Positions 7,985 to 15,083 of a stretch of 41,150 nucleotides of DNA are shown here, in pieces. Each line of letters begins with the position of its first letter. Position 1 is the first letter of the stretch. A program made the position numbers and the translations under genes. The notes beneath the pieces were generated by a model, which was not told where the DNA came from, did no database searches, and saw nothing but the letters and a program-made list of their open reading frames with translations. This DNA comes from Novosphingobium sp. BW1 (GTDB taxonomy: Bacteria > Pseudomonadota > Alphaproteobacteria > Sphingomonadales > Sphingomonadaceae), in contig NZ_VIRF01000042.1 of NCBI RefSeq assembly GCF_008107685.1, forward strand, positions 1 through 41,150, written 5' to 3'.

Positions 7985-8029
7985 CGAAACCTTACAAGGT
8001 TCGGCAGGGCCATCCTGTCCGGATGGCCC
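7985..8029 (-). terminator. Double hairpin directly after rpmA
   Basis: Two stems follow the rpmA stop leftward. GGGCCATCC (8007-8015) and GGATGGCCC (8021-8029) pair perfectly over 9 bp with loop TGTCC. GAAACCTT/AAGGTTC forms a smaller stem at about 7985-8004. The GGGCCAT core resembles the interspersed repeat family, but the stem and loop differ, so I treat it as a separate terminator. Confidence 0.6.
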
Positions 8030-8046
8030 CTATGGCGACCATCCAC

Positions 8047-8316
8047 TTATTCGGCGGCTTCAGCCATCGCGTCGACCGACACATACTTGCGGCCGAGCTT
8101 GCCATCGTGGAAGCGTACGCGGCCTTCGGTCAGCGCGAACAGGGTGTGATCCTTGCCCATGCCGACGTTGACGCCCGGGTACACCTTGGTGCCACGCTGA
8201 CGAATGATGATGTTGCCGCCGATCACATCCTGACCGCCGAACTTCTTGACGCCAAGGCGGCGGCCTGCTGAATCGCGGCCGTTACGCGACGAGCCGCCTG
8301 CTTTCTTATGTGCCAT
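8047..8316 (-). CDS. rpmA: 50S ribosomal protein L27
   Basis: An 89-residue bL27. The N-terminus [20 protein letters not shown] and the following LGVKKFGGQ are diagnostic. It begins directly with AHKKAGGS, so there is no N-terminal extension needing processing as in Firmicutes. L27 sits near the peptidyl transferase centre, its tail reaching the P-site tRNA. It follows rplU on the same strand with 26 bases between, the usual bacterial order, and is followed by strong hairpins. Confidence 0.98.
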   Translation of the reverse strand: MAHKKAGGSSRNGRDSAGRRLGVKKFGGQDVIGGNIIIRQRGTKVYPGVNVGMGKDHTLFALTEGRVRFHDGKLGRKYVSVDAMAEAAE

Positions 8317-8342
8317 CTCGTTTTCCTTTCGAAATCCGGCGC

Positions 8343-8639
8343 TTAGCCGACCGAGGTGATGCGAAGCAGCGTAAGCTGCTGGCGGTGGCCGTTCTTGCGG
8401 CGATAGTTGTGGCGGCGACGCTTCTTGAAGACGATGACCTTCTCGCTCTTGGCCTGCGCGATGATCTCGGCCGAAACCGAAACCTTCGACGCGTCGACGA
8501 CATCGCCGTCCTTGCCTGCGATCAGAACATCACCCAGCGTGATGGTCTCGCCAGCTTCACCAGCCAGCTTTTCAACCGCGATCTTGTCTCCGGCGGCAAC
8601 CCGATACTGCTTGCCGCCCGTGCGCACTACTGCGAACAT
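8343..8639 (-). CDS. rplU: 50S ribosomal protein L21
   Basis: A 98-residue bL21, close to the E. coli length of 103. It begins [20 protein letters not shown], the family signature, and has [19 protein letters not shown] in the C-terminal part, the basic rRNA-binding segment. The ATG at 8639 gives the standard N-terminus. A promoter with a perfect -35 box lies about 190 bases upstream, giving a leader of roughly 155-160 bases in which autoregulation could operate. Confidence 0.98.
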   Translation of the reverse strand: MFAVVRTGGKQYRVAAGDKIAVEKLAGEAGETITLGDVLIAGKDGDVVDASKVSVSAEIIAQAKSEKVIVFKKRRRHNYRRKNGHRQQLTLLRITSVG

Positions 8640-8803
8640 GGTGCCCTTACCTAATCTCGTGTGTGCCCGAAACGAGCCGAAACAATGTTTTTGCCCCGGC
8701 CGCTTTGGTCCGACGAAGAACCGTGGGAAGCCTTGCGGGCGACGCACCGACATACACGCTGCAAATCGAGGATCTGAATGCGCGATGCCGGAAAGAGAGC
8801 GAG

Positions 8804-8832
8804 CCGTTAGGGCACACGACGATTCGTGTCAA
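8804..8832 (-). promoter_or_regulatory. rplU-rpmA promoter
   Basis: On the minus strand TTGACA (8832-8827) is followed after exactly 17 bases by TAACGG (8809-8804). The -35 box is perfect and the -10 box is weak, which is common in alphaproteobacterial housekeeping promoters. The predicted start near 8797 gives a leader of about 158 bases before rplU. The remainder of 8640-9001 shows no gene. Confidence 0.55.
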
Positions 8833-9001
8833 CCGAAAGAGTCGGCTCTCCTGCGCCTTCCCTTATGCGGAAAAGGCGCCCGAGGCTTTCCAACCGGACG
8901 CCACCATGGCGCCCGCTATCGCGCGCTCCTTTGCACGAATCGCGAGGAGCGCCAAGCGATTCGCTGTCGATACCGTGCGCGTGCGTGCTATGAGCGGCGC
9001 C

Positions 9002-9556
9002 ATGACCACCCGCCTTGCCCGCTTCATCCGCCGTTTCCCGCGACCTGCCGCGCTTGCCCTGCCGCTTGCAGCCGCCCTTCTTTCTTCCGGGTGCGCGAGC
9101 ACGCGCGACTACCCCTCGCTCTCGATCCGCGAGGTGGAACGCAACATGCGCGCGCGCCCGAGCAAGGCCGAGGAAGCCGAAACGCCCCAGCTGCCCGCCG
9201 CCAGTGCTGACCTCACGACTCGCCTCGACGGTCTGGTCGCGATGGCACGCACGGCCGACGGCCAGTTTGCCGATGAAAAGAATCGGGCCGAACGCGCGGT
9301 CGCCGCTGCAGGCGGGCGCACCAGCGATTCGTGGAGCGCAGCCCAGATCGCGCTCGCCGCGCTCGAGAGCCACCGCTCGCACGCGATGACCGCGCTGGCC
9401 GAACTCGACCAGCTCTATGTCGATGCGCGCGACGAAGCCCCGCTCGCCCCTTCGCCCAAGGCCGAATCGATTGCGGCCGCGCGCGATACGGTCAGCCAAA
9501 TCATCTCGGCACAGGATTCGGTGATCGAGGGCCTCTCGGCACGCCTCGCGGGCTGA
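9002..9556 (+). CDS. Hypothetical lipoprotein
   Basis: A 184-residue protein with an arginine-rich n-region, a hydrophobic segment at about 16-27 and a lipobox LSSGC with the acceptor cysteine at C31; the motif is slightly atypical in having S at -3. After the cysteine the chain is charged and helical (SIREVERNMRARPSKAEEAE, then alternating Ala/Glu/Arg heptad-like stretches), suggesting a coiled-coil periplasmic protein anchored in a membrane. I do not recognise a named family. Starts at 9002 or 8990 (four residues longer) are both possible. It is divergent from rplU and followed by a terminator-like hairpin. Confidence 0.7.
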   Translation: MTTRLARFIRRFPRPAALALPLAAALLSSGCASTRDYPSLSIREVERNMRARPSKAEEAETPQLPAASADLTTRLDGLVAMARTADGQFADEKNRAERAVAAAGGRTSDSWSAAQIALAALESHRSHAMTALAELDQLYVDARDEAPLAPSPKAESIAAARDTVSQIISAQDSVIEGLSARLAG

Positions 9557-9577
9557 TCGCCACCTCCAGAACGTGAA

Positions 9578-9607
9578 AACCCCTCCCCGCTTGTGCGAGA
9601 AGGGGTT
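9578..9607 (+). terminator. Terminator of the lipoprotein gene
   Basis: AACCCCT (9578-9584) pairs with AGGGGTT (9601-9607); a smaller CGC/GCG stem sits inside the loop. It lies 21 bases after the lipoprotein stop codon. The trailing T-run is short. Confidence 0.5.
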
Positions 9608-9813
9608 CCCGAACGCCTGATCCGCAAAACGCCTGCAAGCCCCCCGGCACCGGCATTCCAGGATCAGGTGGTCAAAACCACAAAGGTCCCGACCGGCGGT
9701 GCGCTGCCACCATGACGAGGCGCGCACATTCCAGCGACGAGAAGACCATGTACCCTCAGACAGTCTCGCGCAGGGCCTGAAGGATGGCTTGCCATGGCTT
9801 GGGATGGGGGGAA

Positions 9814-9827
9814 TTGATGCGGATCAA
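9814..9827. promoter_or_regulatory. Perfect FNR/FixK-type box
   Basis: TTGATGCGGATCAA matches the TTGAT-N4-ATCAA consensus of FNR, FnrN, FixK and ANR regulators in all ten defined positions. It lies in a gap between two convergent genes, so no annotated gene starts next to it. For rightward activation at the usual -41.5 spacing, transcription would start near 9862, with TAAGAC at 9843-9848 as a weak -10 box. The site is palindromic, so leftward activity is equally possible. Confidence 0.6.
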
Positions 9828-9895
9828 GTTTGCGCATTTCGCGTAAGACTGCAGGCTAGAGCCACGCGATGAAGCGAGTTACGAGAAAAGACGAT

Positions 9896-10103
9896 TCCGA
9901 GGGCCATCGCCTTCGGGCTCCCCGAACTATCCAGCGCAGCCATCTCCCGCCGCGTTGGCGCAGAGGAGACAGGTTGGCGTCTCGAATAGGGAGGGGCAAA
10001 GCCCCTCTAAAATCGTCCGATACGTGTCCTCACCTTCCGCAAGTTGCGGGCGCGGAGAAAGCCGAGGTTGCCGAGTCCGGGGTCAAGGGGCGATGTCCCC
10101 TTG
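9896..10103 (+). repeat. Structured intergenic repeat, copy B (composite)
   Basis: The left hairpin (9896-9915) has arms CCGAGGGC and GCCTTCGG around a CATC loop. The right hairpin (10084-10103) is CAAGGGGCGATGTCCCCTTG, one mismatch from the copy A form. At about 208 bases it is nearly twice normal length and has an extra hairpin in the middle, GAGGGGC-AAA-GCCCCTC (9991-10007), followed by TAAAATC. It is best read as two fused copies, the first lacking a standard right end and the second lacking its left end. It lies 31 bases from the moaE stop. Confidence 0.8.
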
Positions 10104-10133
10104 AGAATACGCCTTCCTACTGTCTTGCGCCTT

Positions 10134-10616
10134 CTATTCGGCCACCGCGCTGTCCCAGCGGGCGATATCCTCGAAATCTTCCTCGCGCGGTTCGATCCAG
10201 CGCCAGACGCCGTCCACTTTTTCACGCTTCCAGAACCAGGACTGGCTCTTGAGGTGGTCCATCGCAAAATCCGCCGCGGCAAAGGCATCGCGCCGGTGGC
10301 GGGCAGCCGCAGCGACCAGCACGATGGGGTCGGCCGGGGCCATCTCCCCGCTGCGGTGCAGTATGAGCAGCCCGTCGAGCGTCCAGCGCCCGCGCACCTG
10401 GGCGGCGAGGTCTTCCATCGCGGGAAGGGTGAGCGGTTCGTAATGCTGGAGTTCGAGAGCCTCGACCCCGCCGCCCTCGCGCACCTGCCCCAGGAAACTG
10501 ACGATACCGCCGGCTGCGGGATGGGCACGGGTAAAACGGTCCACTTCCTCGCCGGGGGTGAAAGCCTCGGTCAGCAGGCGCACATCGCTGCGGGTCGGGG
10601 GCGGGCTCGTGCTCAC
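10134..10616 (-). CDS. moaE: Molybdopterin synthase catalytic subunit
   Basis: A 160-residue MoaE, the large subunit that inserts two sulfurs from MoaD thiocarboxylate into cyclic pyranopterin phosphate to make molybdopterin. Family marks are GGIVSFLGQVRE near residue 37, ALELQHYEP, and AAARHRRDAFAAADFAMDHLK, in which HRRDAF and the lysine at its end line the active site; WFWKREKV follows as the usual C-terminal K-x-E region. It has a C-terminal extension (REEDFEDIARWDSAVAE). It starts with GTG at 10616, overlapping the moaD stop as GTGA, which implies translational coupling. Confidence 0.95.
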   Translation of the reverse strand: MSTSPPPTRSDVRLLTEAFTPGEEVDRFTRAHPAAGGIVSFLGQVREGGGVEALELQHYEPLTLPAMEDLAAQVRGRWTLDGLLILHRSGEMAPADPIVLVAAAARHRRDAFAAADFAMDHLKSQSWFWKREKVDGVWRWIEPREEDFEDIARWDSAVAE

Positions 10617-10855
10617 CCGCCCGAGACCGGGGGCAGGAAAGCGATTTCGTCCCCGTCGCGCAGCACCGGTGCATCGCGATCCTGAAGCAGGATGCCGTTG
10701 ACGGCGAGCTTCACGCGCGGTTCGCGCAAGGCGCTCGCCAGTTCGGGGCCCAGGCTGTCGATCGCCGCGTCGAGCGTGCCAGCCAGTTGCACTTCGCGCG
10801 CGCCGCAGCCCGCCACGTCTTCGAGCTTGCCCAGAAACACCATGTTGAGCGCCAT
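10613..10855 (-). CDS. moaD: Molybdopterin synthase sulfur carrier subunit
   Basis: An 80-residue ubiquitin-like sulfur carrier. The chain ends DEIAFLPPVSGG; the terminal Gly-Gly is the site of adenylation and thiocarboxylation by MoeB and is essential to function. The middle PRVKLAVNGILLQDRDAP is the expected beta-grasp region. It lies between moaA (7 bases after its stop) and moaE (4-base overlap). The three genes form one leftward transcription unit with folB upstream. Confidence 0.95.
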   Translation of the reverse strand: MALNMVFLGKLEDVAGCGAREVQLAGTLDAAIDSLGPELASALREPRVKLAVNGILLQDRDAPVLRDGDEIAFLPPVSGG

Positions 10856-10862
10856 CTTCGCC

Positions 10863-11879
10863 TTATCCTCCGGTCATCGACATGTGACGGGAAAGCGCTG
10901 GCGCGGCGCCCGGTTCCTCGATGGCGAAGTGATGGCGTTCGGGCTTGATGCGCATGGCGGTATCGAGCGCGTCCTGAAGCGCCCGGTCGGGCGCGTCCGA
11001 ACGCAGCGCCGCGCGCAGATCCACTCGCTCGTTTCCGCCAAGGCAGGCGTAGAGCTGACCTGTCGCGGTCACGCGGATGCGGTTGCAGCCTTCGCAGAAA
11101 TTCTGGGTGAGCGGGGTGATGAGGCCAAGGCGCCCACCGGTCTCGGCAATGTCGAAATAGCGCGCCGGACCGCCCGTGCGGTGTTCACTGGGCTGGAGCG
11201 TCCAGCGCTTCTCCAAATCCTCGCGCACGGCCAGCAGCGGCAGGTAGTGGTCGAAACGGTCTTCCTCCACCTCGCCCAGCGGCATGACCTCGATCAGCGT
11301 GATCTCGAAGCCCTGCCCGTGCGCCCAGGCGATGATGTCGGGGATCTCAGCCTCGTTGATGCCCTTCAAGGCGACCGTATTGAGCTTGACCGAAAGCCCC
11401 GCCTCGCGCGCGGCCTGCAGACCTTGGAGCACCTGCGGCAGCGAATCGCGGCGCGAGAGAGCGGCGAACCCCTCCCGGTCGAGCGTGTCGAGCGAGACGT
11501 TGACGCGCTTAACCCCGGCAGCGGCCAGCCCATCGGCAAATTCAGCCAGCCGCGTGGCGTTGGTGGTGAGCGTGAGTTCATCCAGCCCGTCGCCGATCTT
11601 GCGCCCCAGCGCCTGGACCAGCTCCATCATGTCGCGGCGCACCAGCGGCTCACCGCCGGTGAGGCGGATCTTGCGGATGCCGCGCGCGATGAAGCCAAGC
11701 GAGAGCTCGTGCAGTTCCTCAAGGCTGAGCACGTCCTTGCGCGGCAGGAAGGTCATGCGTTCGGGCATGCAGTAGGAACAGCGCAGATCGCACCGATCGG
11801 TTACCGAAAGGCGCAGGTATGTGATCCGGCGTTGGAACTGGTCGACAAGGGGGGGCGCTGAAGTCATCCGCGCCGTCAT
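10863..11879 (-). CDS. moaA: GTP 3',8-cyclase (radical SAM)
   Basis: A 338-residue MoaA, which with MoaC turns GTP into cyclic pyranopterin phosphate, the first step of molybdenum cofactor synthesis. The radical-SAM cluster cysteines are C30, C34 and C37 in CDLRCSYC. The second cluster, which binds GTP, uses C262, C265 and C279. The C-terminus ends MSMTGG; the Gly-Gly tail is needed for catalysis in characterised MoaA. IRLTGGEPLVR at about 71-81 is the SAM-binding GGEP motif. The start at 11879 overlaps the preceding stop as ATGA. Confidence 0.97.
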   Translation of the reverse strand: MTARMTSAPPLVDQFQRRITYLRLSVTDRCDLRCSYCMPERMTFLPRKDVLSLEELHELSLGFIARGIRKIRLTGGEPLVRRDMMELVQALGRKIGDGLDELTLTTNATRLAEFADGLAAAGVKRVNVSLDTLDREGFAALSRRDSLPQVLQGLQAAREAGLSVKLNTVALKGINEAEIPDIIAWAHGQGFEITLIEVMPLGEVEEDRFDHYLPLLAVREDLEKRWTLQPSEHRTGGPARYFDIAETGGRLGLITPLTQNFCEGCNRIRVTATGQLYACLGGNERVDLRAALRSDAPDRALQDALDTAMRIKPERHHFAIEEPGAAPALSRHMSMTGG

Positions 11880-12217
11880 ACCATTGACATGGCACCATTA
11901 CCATCGAGAGCAAAAAGCTGGCCTGTGATCGCCTGCACGCCCTCCAGCCACTGCCGTGTAGCGGCCAGCGCCTCCATGCTGTCGGTCTCCACCGCGTTCA
12001 CGCGCGAGGGGGCATACCGGCGGGCGAGCCCCTGCACGGTGGCGAGCCGCCAGGCCCGGTGATCGACGCCCGCAGGCTCGAACACCAGTGTCAGCGGGTC
12101 CGCGCCGCCGCCCAGTGTCAGCTCGACGCCGGGCAGGACGCGTGCGTGAAAGTCGCTCGACGCCTCGAGCGGATCCTCGGCCAGCGGGCCGACACAGAGC
12201 AGCTCGCCCATGCCCAT
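11876..12217 (-). CDS. Short SDR-like protein lacking the nucleotide-binding half
   Basis: A 113-residue product between folB and moaA, overlapping moaA by four bases. Its second half aligns by eye to the C-terminal part of short-chain dehydrogenases: LARRYAPSRVNAV matches the LA-x-ELAP-x-RVNAV element, and QWLEGVQAITGQLFALDGNG matches the VTGQ-x-x-x-VDGG end. The N-terminal GxxxGxG dinucleotide site and the catalytic Y-x-x-x-K are absent, and the total is under half the usual 250 residues. FolM-type pteridine reductases are SDRs, so this may be a reduced relative that no longer catalyses. The tight coupling argues that it is expressed. Confidence 0.6.
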   Translation of the reverse strand: MGMGELLCVGPLAEDPLEASSDFHARVLPGVELTLGGGADPLTLVFEPAGVDHRAWRLATVQGLARRYAPSRVNAVETDSMEALAATRQWLEGVQAITGQLFALDGNGAMSMV

Positions 12218-12221
12218 GCCC

Positions 12222-12593
12222 TTAGCGGCGGTGCCGGGTCAGGGTAATGCCGATCTTCTCGCCCGCCTCGGCAATCGCAAGCTTCACGATCTTGACGGTG
12301 ACCGCCGTTATCCGCTTGTCCTGCAGGAAGAGCGTGTCGCAAACATGGTCGGCCACGGCCTCGATCAGCGTGAAATGCACGCCTTCGGGAATCGCGCCCG
12401 AGGCCGCGAATTTCAGGTCCATGTAGTTCTTGCTCGCCTCAAGCGGAGTGTCGGGGGTGTAGTGCGCGGCCGGCTTCAACGCGACGGAGATCGTGAAGCG
12501 CAGCGGCTGCGGCTTGCCGGTCTCTTCGGAGTAGATCCCGGTGAGGACGTCCTGTTCGAAGTCGGCGACTTCAAGGATAAGCGAATCGGTCAT
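12222..12593 (-). CDS. folB: Dihydroneopterin aldolase family protein
   Basis: A 123-residue FolB/FolX-type protein of tetrahydrobiopterin-fold shape. FolB splits dihydroneopterin to hydroxymethyl-dihydropterin and glycolaldehyde in folate synthesis. The N-terminal VLTGIYSEETGKPQPLRF has the conserved glutamate (about E23-E24) that anchors the pterin. Y57 in SKNYMDL and K104 in VKIVKLAIAEAGEKIG match the catalytic Tyr and Lys positions, although the usual K-P after the lysine reads K-L. Epimerase (FolX) activity cannot be excluded. It heads the leftward folB - SDR-like - moaA - moaD - moaE run, so folate and molybdopterin genes share a transcript. Confidence 0.8.
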   Translation of the reverse strand: MTDSLILEVADFEQDVLTGIYSEETGKPQPLRFTISVALKPAAHYTPDTPLEASKNYMDLKFAASGAIPEGVHFTLIEAVADHVCDTLFLQDKRITAVTVKIVKLAIAEAGEKIGITLTRHRR

Positions 12594-12702
12594 GGCGCCC
12601 CTTAGTGCGATTTGCCCGCGCAGGGAAAGTGCCCGAAAGACCCTGGAGCGATTTGACGCATTTTCTGAACCATCAGATGATCCCATCTGATTGGAAAATA
12701 CC

Positions 12703-13035
12703 CTAGCGCTTCTTCTTCGTGATAGGCGCGTTGAAATCGGGGTCCTTCTTGGCCACCCACGCGACGAACTTGGCGATGGTCGGATCGTCGAGAAGCCCCT
12801 GCGCCTCCATCCCGAAGCGCTCCAGCTGCGAGTTGGTGAAGTGGGTGATGATCGTCCTCTGGCAGATCGGGTGCATCGGCACGGTGTCCTTGCCGCCCCG
12901 GCTCTTGGGAATGGGATGGTGCCAGACGATCTCCGACCCGGTCACCCGCCCGCACAGCCAGCAATCGGGCGGCGGCGCGGCCTCTTCTTCGGTCTCATCG
13001 TCCAATTCCCAGTCATTGCGGCGTTTGCGGGCCAT
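12703..13035 (-). CDS. Small HNH-type protein
   Basis: A 110-residue protein with an HNH-nuclease-like core. Zinc-knuckle cysteines C25 and C28 (CWLCGR) are followed by WHHPIPKSRGGKD (H39-H40, the beta-beta-alpha metal motif) and HPICQRTIITHFTN (H55, C58, H65). The N-terminus is highly charged (MARKRRNDWELDDETEEEAA) and the C-terminus ends KKKR. Stand-alone HNH proteins of this size are common and mostly uncharacterised, so nuclease activity is inferred from motifs only. The start at 13035 is chosen; an in-frame upstream extension would overlap the divergent gene. No toxin or phage context is seen. Confidence 0.7.
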   Translation of the reverse strand: MARKRRNDWELDDETEEEAAPPPDCWLCGRVTGSEIVWHHPIPKSRGGKDTVPMHPICQRTIITHFTNSQLERFGMEAQGLLDDPTIAKFVAWVAKKDPDFNAPITKKKR

Positions 13036-13108
13036 AGTGTGCTTTCGATAAGGCTTGATCGCGCGCCCTGTTGGCATAGAGCGCGCCTCTGTGACAGGAC
13101 TTAATGCC

Positions 13109-13324
13109 ATGACCGCCTCCGAAGACACCCCCGCGAACGACACCACGCTCGTTCGCGCGCAGCGCCGCCTGCTCGCCCGGCTGTTCAACGCCCGCACGAC
13201 GCCGATCTGCGTCGATGGGCACGAATTCCTGACCTTTCAGGAGGCGAAGCGCTACCTCCTCGCGCTGGAACCCGAAGCGCGCGAGGCGGCCTACCAGGCG
13301 ATGAAAACACAAGGGGAGAGGTAG
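13109..13324 (+). CDS. Hypothetical protein, 71 aa
   Basis: A 71-residue soluble protein without a signal peptide, membrane segment or recognised domain. It reads as mostly helical: VRAQRRLLARLFNARTTP, then FLTFQEAKRYLLALEPEARE. The start at 13109 is the first ATG giving a compact protein after the divergent HNH gene; the frame is open from 13055. GC-rich third positions match the neighbours. It is immediately followed by decayed repeat copy C. Confidence 0.55.
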   Translation: MTASEDTPANDTTLVRAQRRLLARLFNARTTPICVDGHEFLTFQEAKRYLLALEPEAREAAYQAMKTQGER

Positions 13325-13338
13325 GGAGAAGGATGATT

Positions 13339-13440
13339 TCCCAGGGCCATCGCCCTCGGGCGCCCGAAATCGAAGAGGCTTGGGCGCGATTGCAGCCTGG
13401 TGCAAGTTTTCAGAGGAACCTGCGACCGCAAGGCGCCCTT
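13339..13440 (+). repeat. Structured intergenic repeat, copy C (decayed)
   Basis: The left end keeps the core AGGGCCATCGCCCT with a CATC loop (13339-13359) followed by CGGGCGCCCGAAATCG. The right end has shrunk to CAAGGCGCCCTTG (13428-13440), apparently an internally deleted right hairpin. The central stem is no longer clear. It follows the 71-aa gene by 15 bases. The remaining 190 bases to the chemoreceptor stop are visibly less GC-rich and hold no gene that I can support. Confidence 0.65.
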
Positions 13441-13634
13441 GTCCCTCGTTCTGGCACAATTTTGCAAAACTGAGACGTGCCTGACTGTATATTTGGCGAG
13501 CAGATCAGGAGCAGCAGTTCTTGAGATTAAAGTCCGCTATTGCAGAAAATTGAGCATGGCTCAGAGCCCAAAACCTGCAGCCGCTCATGTGCATCCGGAA
13601 CGTTGGCGAGTGTTCCCAGTACGTCTCCCATCGT

Positions 13635-15083
13635 TTAGAAGTCAGCCCATTCCTCGTCATCTGCCCTCGCCCCGAGCGCGACGTTGCCCAAGTTGACGGG
13701 GTAAGCCGCAAGCGCTCTCTTGGCAGGGGAGGCACTGGCCATGGATGGCGCAGGAACTTGCTGGAATGGGACGACTTCAGACAGTCCGGCATTCAAGGGG
13801 CGAGTTCGGCTACCCAGCTCAAAGCCGGCAACGATATTGTGCATCTGGCGAGCTTGTTCCGAAAGCGAGTGGGTCGCAGCGCTTGCCTGTTCGACCATCG
13901 CGGCGTTTTGCTGCGTGACCCGGTCAAGATCGTCCGCCATGGCACTGACCTGTACGAAGTTGTCCGCCTGCCGCTGCGCGTTGTCGGCGATACCAGCGAC
14001 CTCGGAGCTGACCTGATGAACACGAGAGACGATATTGGTAAGCAGGTCGCCGGCCGCGCCGACCAGCTCAACACCTGAAGAGACATGATTGGACGATGCA
14101 GCGATCAGTACGCCGATGTTGCGCGCGGCGTCGGCAGAGCGCTGGGCGAGCGCACGCACTTCGTTGGCCACCACGGCGAAGCCTTTACCTGCATCGCCAG
14201 CGCGCGCCGCCTCGACCCCGGCGTTGAGAGCAAGAAGGTTGGTCTGAAAAGCAATTCCGTCGATCACGTCGATGATCTTTCCGATCTCGGAGGCGGACTC
14301 TTCGATCTGCCGCATCGCGCGCATGGCGCTTTCCACGACATGGTCGCCCTCCTGCACTTCGCTTTGTGCCGTTGCGATCAATTCGCGTACGGTACGTGTT
14401 GCCGTGGCAGTGTCCCTGACGCTGCCCGAGACCTGATCAATGGCGGCGGACGCTTTTTCCAGACTTGCGGCCTGGTTCTCATTGCGTCGGGAAAGGTCCT
14501 CTGCTGCGACGTGGATCTCGCTGGAACCGTTCATCACGGCATCTGCTGCCTTGCTGACGGATCCAATGGCATCGGCAAGCGCTTCGACGGCCCGGTTGAA
14601 ATTGATGCGCAGCGCTTCGTATCGCTCTGGCAAGCGCTTCTCGATCAGGCAATCGAGCCGTTTTTGGCCCAAAAGAGTCAATGCCCGGCTCAAGGTGTCG
14701 ACGACGTCAAGTTGGACTGCGTTTTGTTCCTCAAGCTGGACCGCATTGTCACGGAACGTCTCCATCGCTGCAACCATCCGCCCAACGCAGTCCGTATGGC
14801 TGGAATAGGCGAAGTCGCCATCCAGATCGCCTCCCGCAAGCGCCTCCATGCTCATGACGGTGTCGACGTAGGGACGGCAGATCCGCTCCTTGGCAATCAG
14901 GACAATACTTCCAACCCCCAGTACCGGGACCGTCGCGAGCAGGAGCGCTGGCCAAGGGCTGGCGGTCATCGTGAGGGCGAGTGCGGTAACCACGGGACCA
15001 AGCGCGGCAACGGTCGTGAGAAGATAAAACAGGATGATGAACTTACGCCGGATCGGTGCGTGCATCTCGCACCATTCAAACAT
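13635..15083 (-). CDS. Methyl-accepting chemotaxis protein without a large sensor domain
   Basis: A 482-residue chemoreceptor. Two membrane segments at about 14-36 and 45-64 are joined by only a few residues, so there is no periplasmic ligand domain and sensing must be intramembrane or cytoplasmic. A HAMP-like region follows, then the long signalling coiled coil whose hairpin tip contains DGIAFQTNLLALNAGVEAAR and GFAVVANEVRALAQRSA. The last residues, EEWADF, fit the x-aromatic-x-x-aromatic tether that recruits CheR/CheB. Base composition is lower in GC than its neighbours, and it is bracketed by repeat copies C and D in opposite orientation, so lateral acquisition is possible. Confidence 0.9.
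   Translation of the reverse strand: MFEWCEMHAPIRRKFIILFYLLTTVAALGPVVTALALTMTASPWPALLLATVPVLGVGSIVLIAKERICRPYVDTVMSMEALAGGDLDGDFAYSSHTDCVGRMVAAMETFRDNAVQLEEQNAVQLDVVDTLSRALTLLGQKRLDCLIEKRLPERYEALRINFNRAVEALADAIGSVSKAADAVMNGSSEIHVAAEDLSRRNENQAASLEKASAAIDQVSGSVRDTATATRTVRELIATAQSEVQEGDHVVESAMRAMRQIEESASEIGKIIDVIDGIAFQTNLLALNAGVEAARAGDAGKGFAVVANEVRALAQRSADAARNIGVLIAASSNHVSSGVELVGAAGDLLTNIVSRVHQVSSEVAGIADNAQRQADNFVQVSAMADDLDRVTQQNAAMVEQASAATHSLSEQARQMHNIVAGFELGSRTRPLNAGLSEVVPFQQVPAPSMASASPAKRALAAYPVNLGNVALGARADDEEWADF

Larger units (their letters stand above)
9608..10133. other. Gene-free interval between convergent genes
   Basis: No credible coding sequence is seen in these roughly 525 bases. 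They hold a perfect FNR-type box (9814-9827) and composite repeat copy B (9896-10103). An open frame from 9869 runs across the repeat hairpins and continues antisense into moaE, so I do not accept it as a gene. A small RNA under control of the box is possible. Confidence 0.6.

Noticed and set aside
8007..8029. Further copy of the interspersed repeat after rpmA
   Set aside because: It shares GGGCCAT with the family, but the stem, the loop (TGTCC) and the lack of central and right parts differ.
9869..10252. Open frame rightward through repeat copy B
   Set aside because: It translates the repeat hairpins and then runs antisense into moaE; no domain and no ribosome site.
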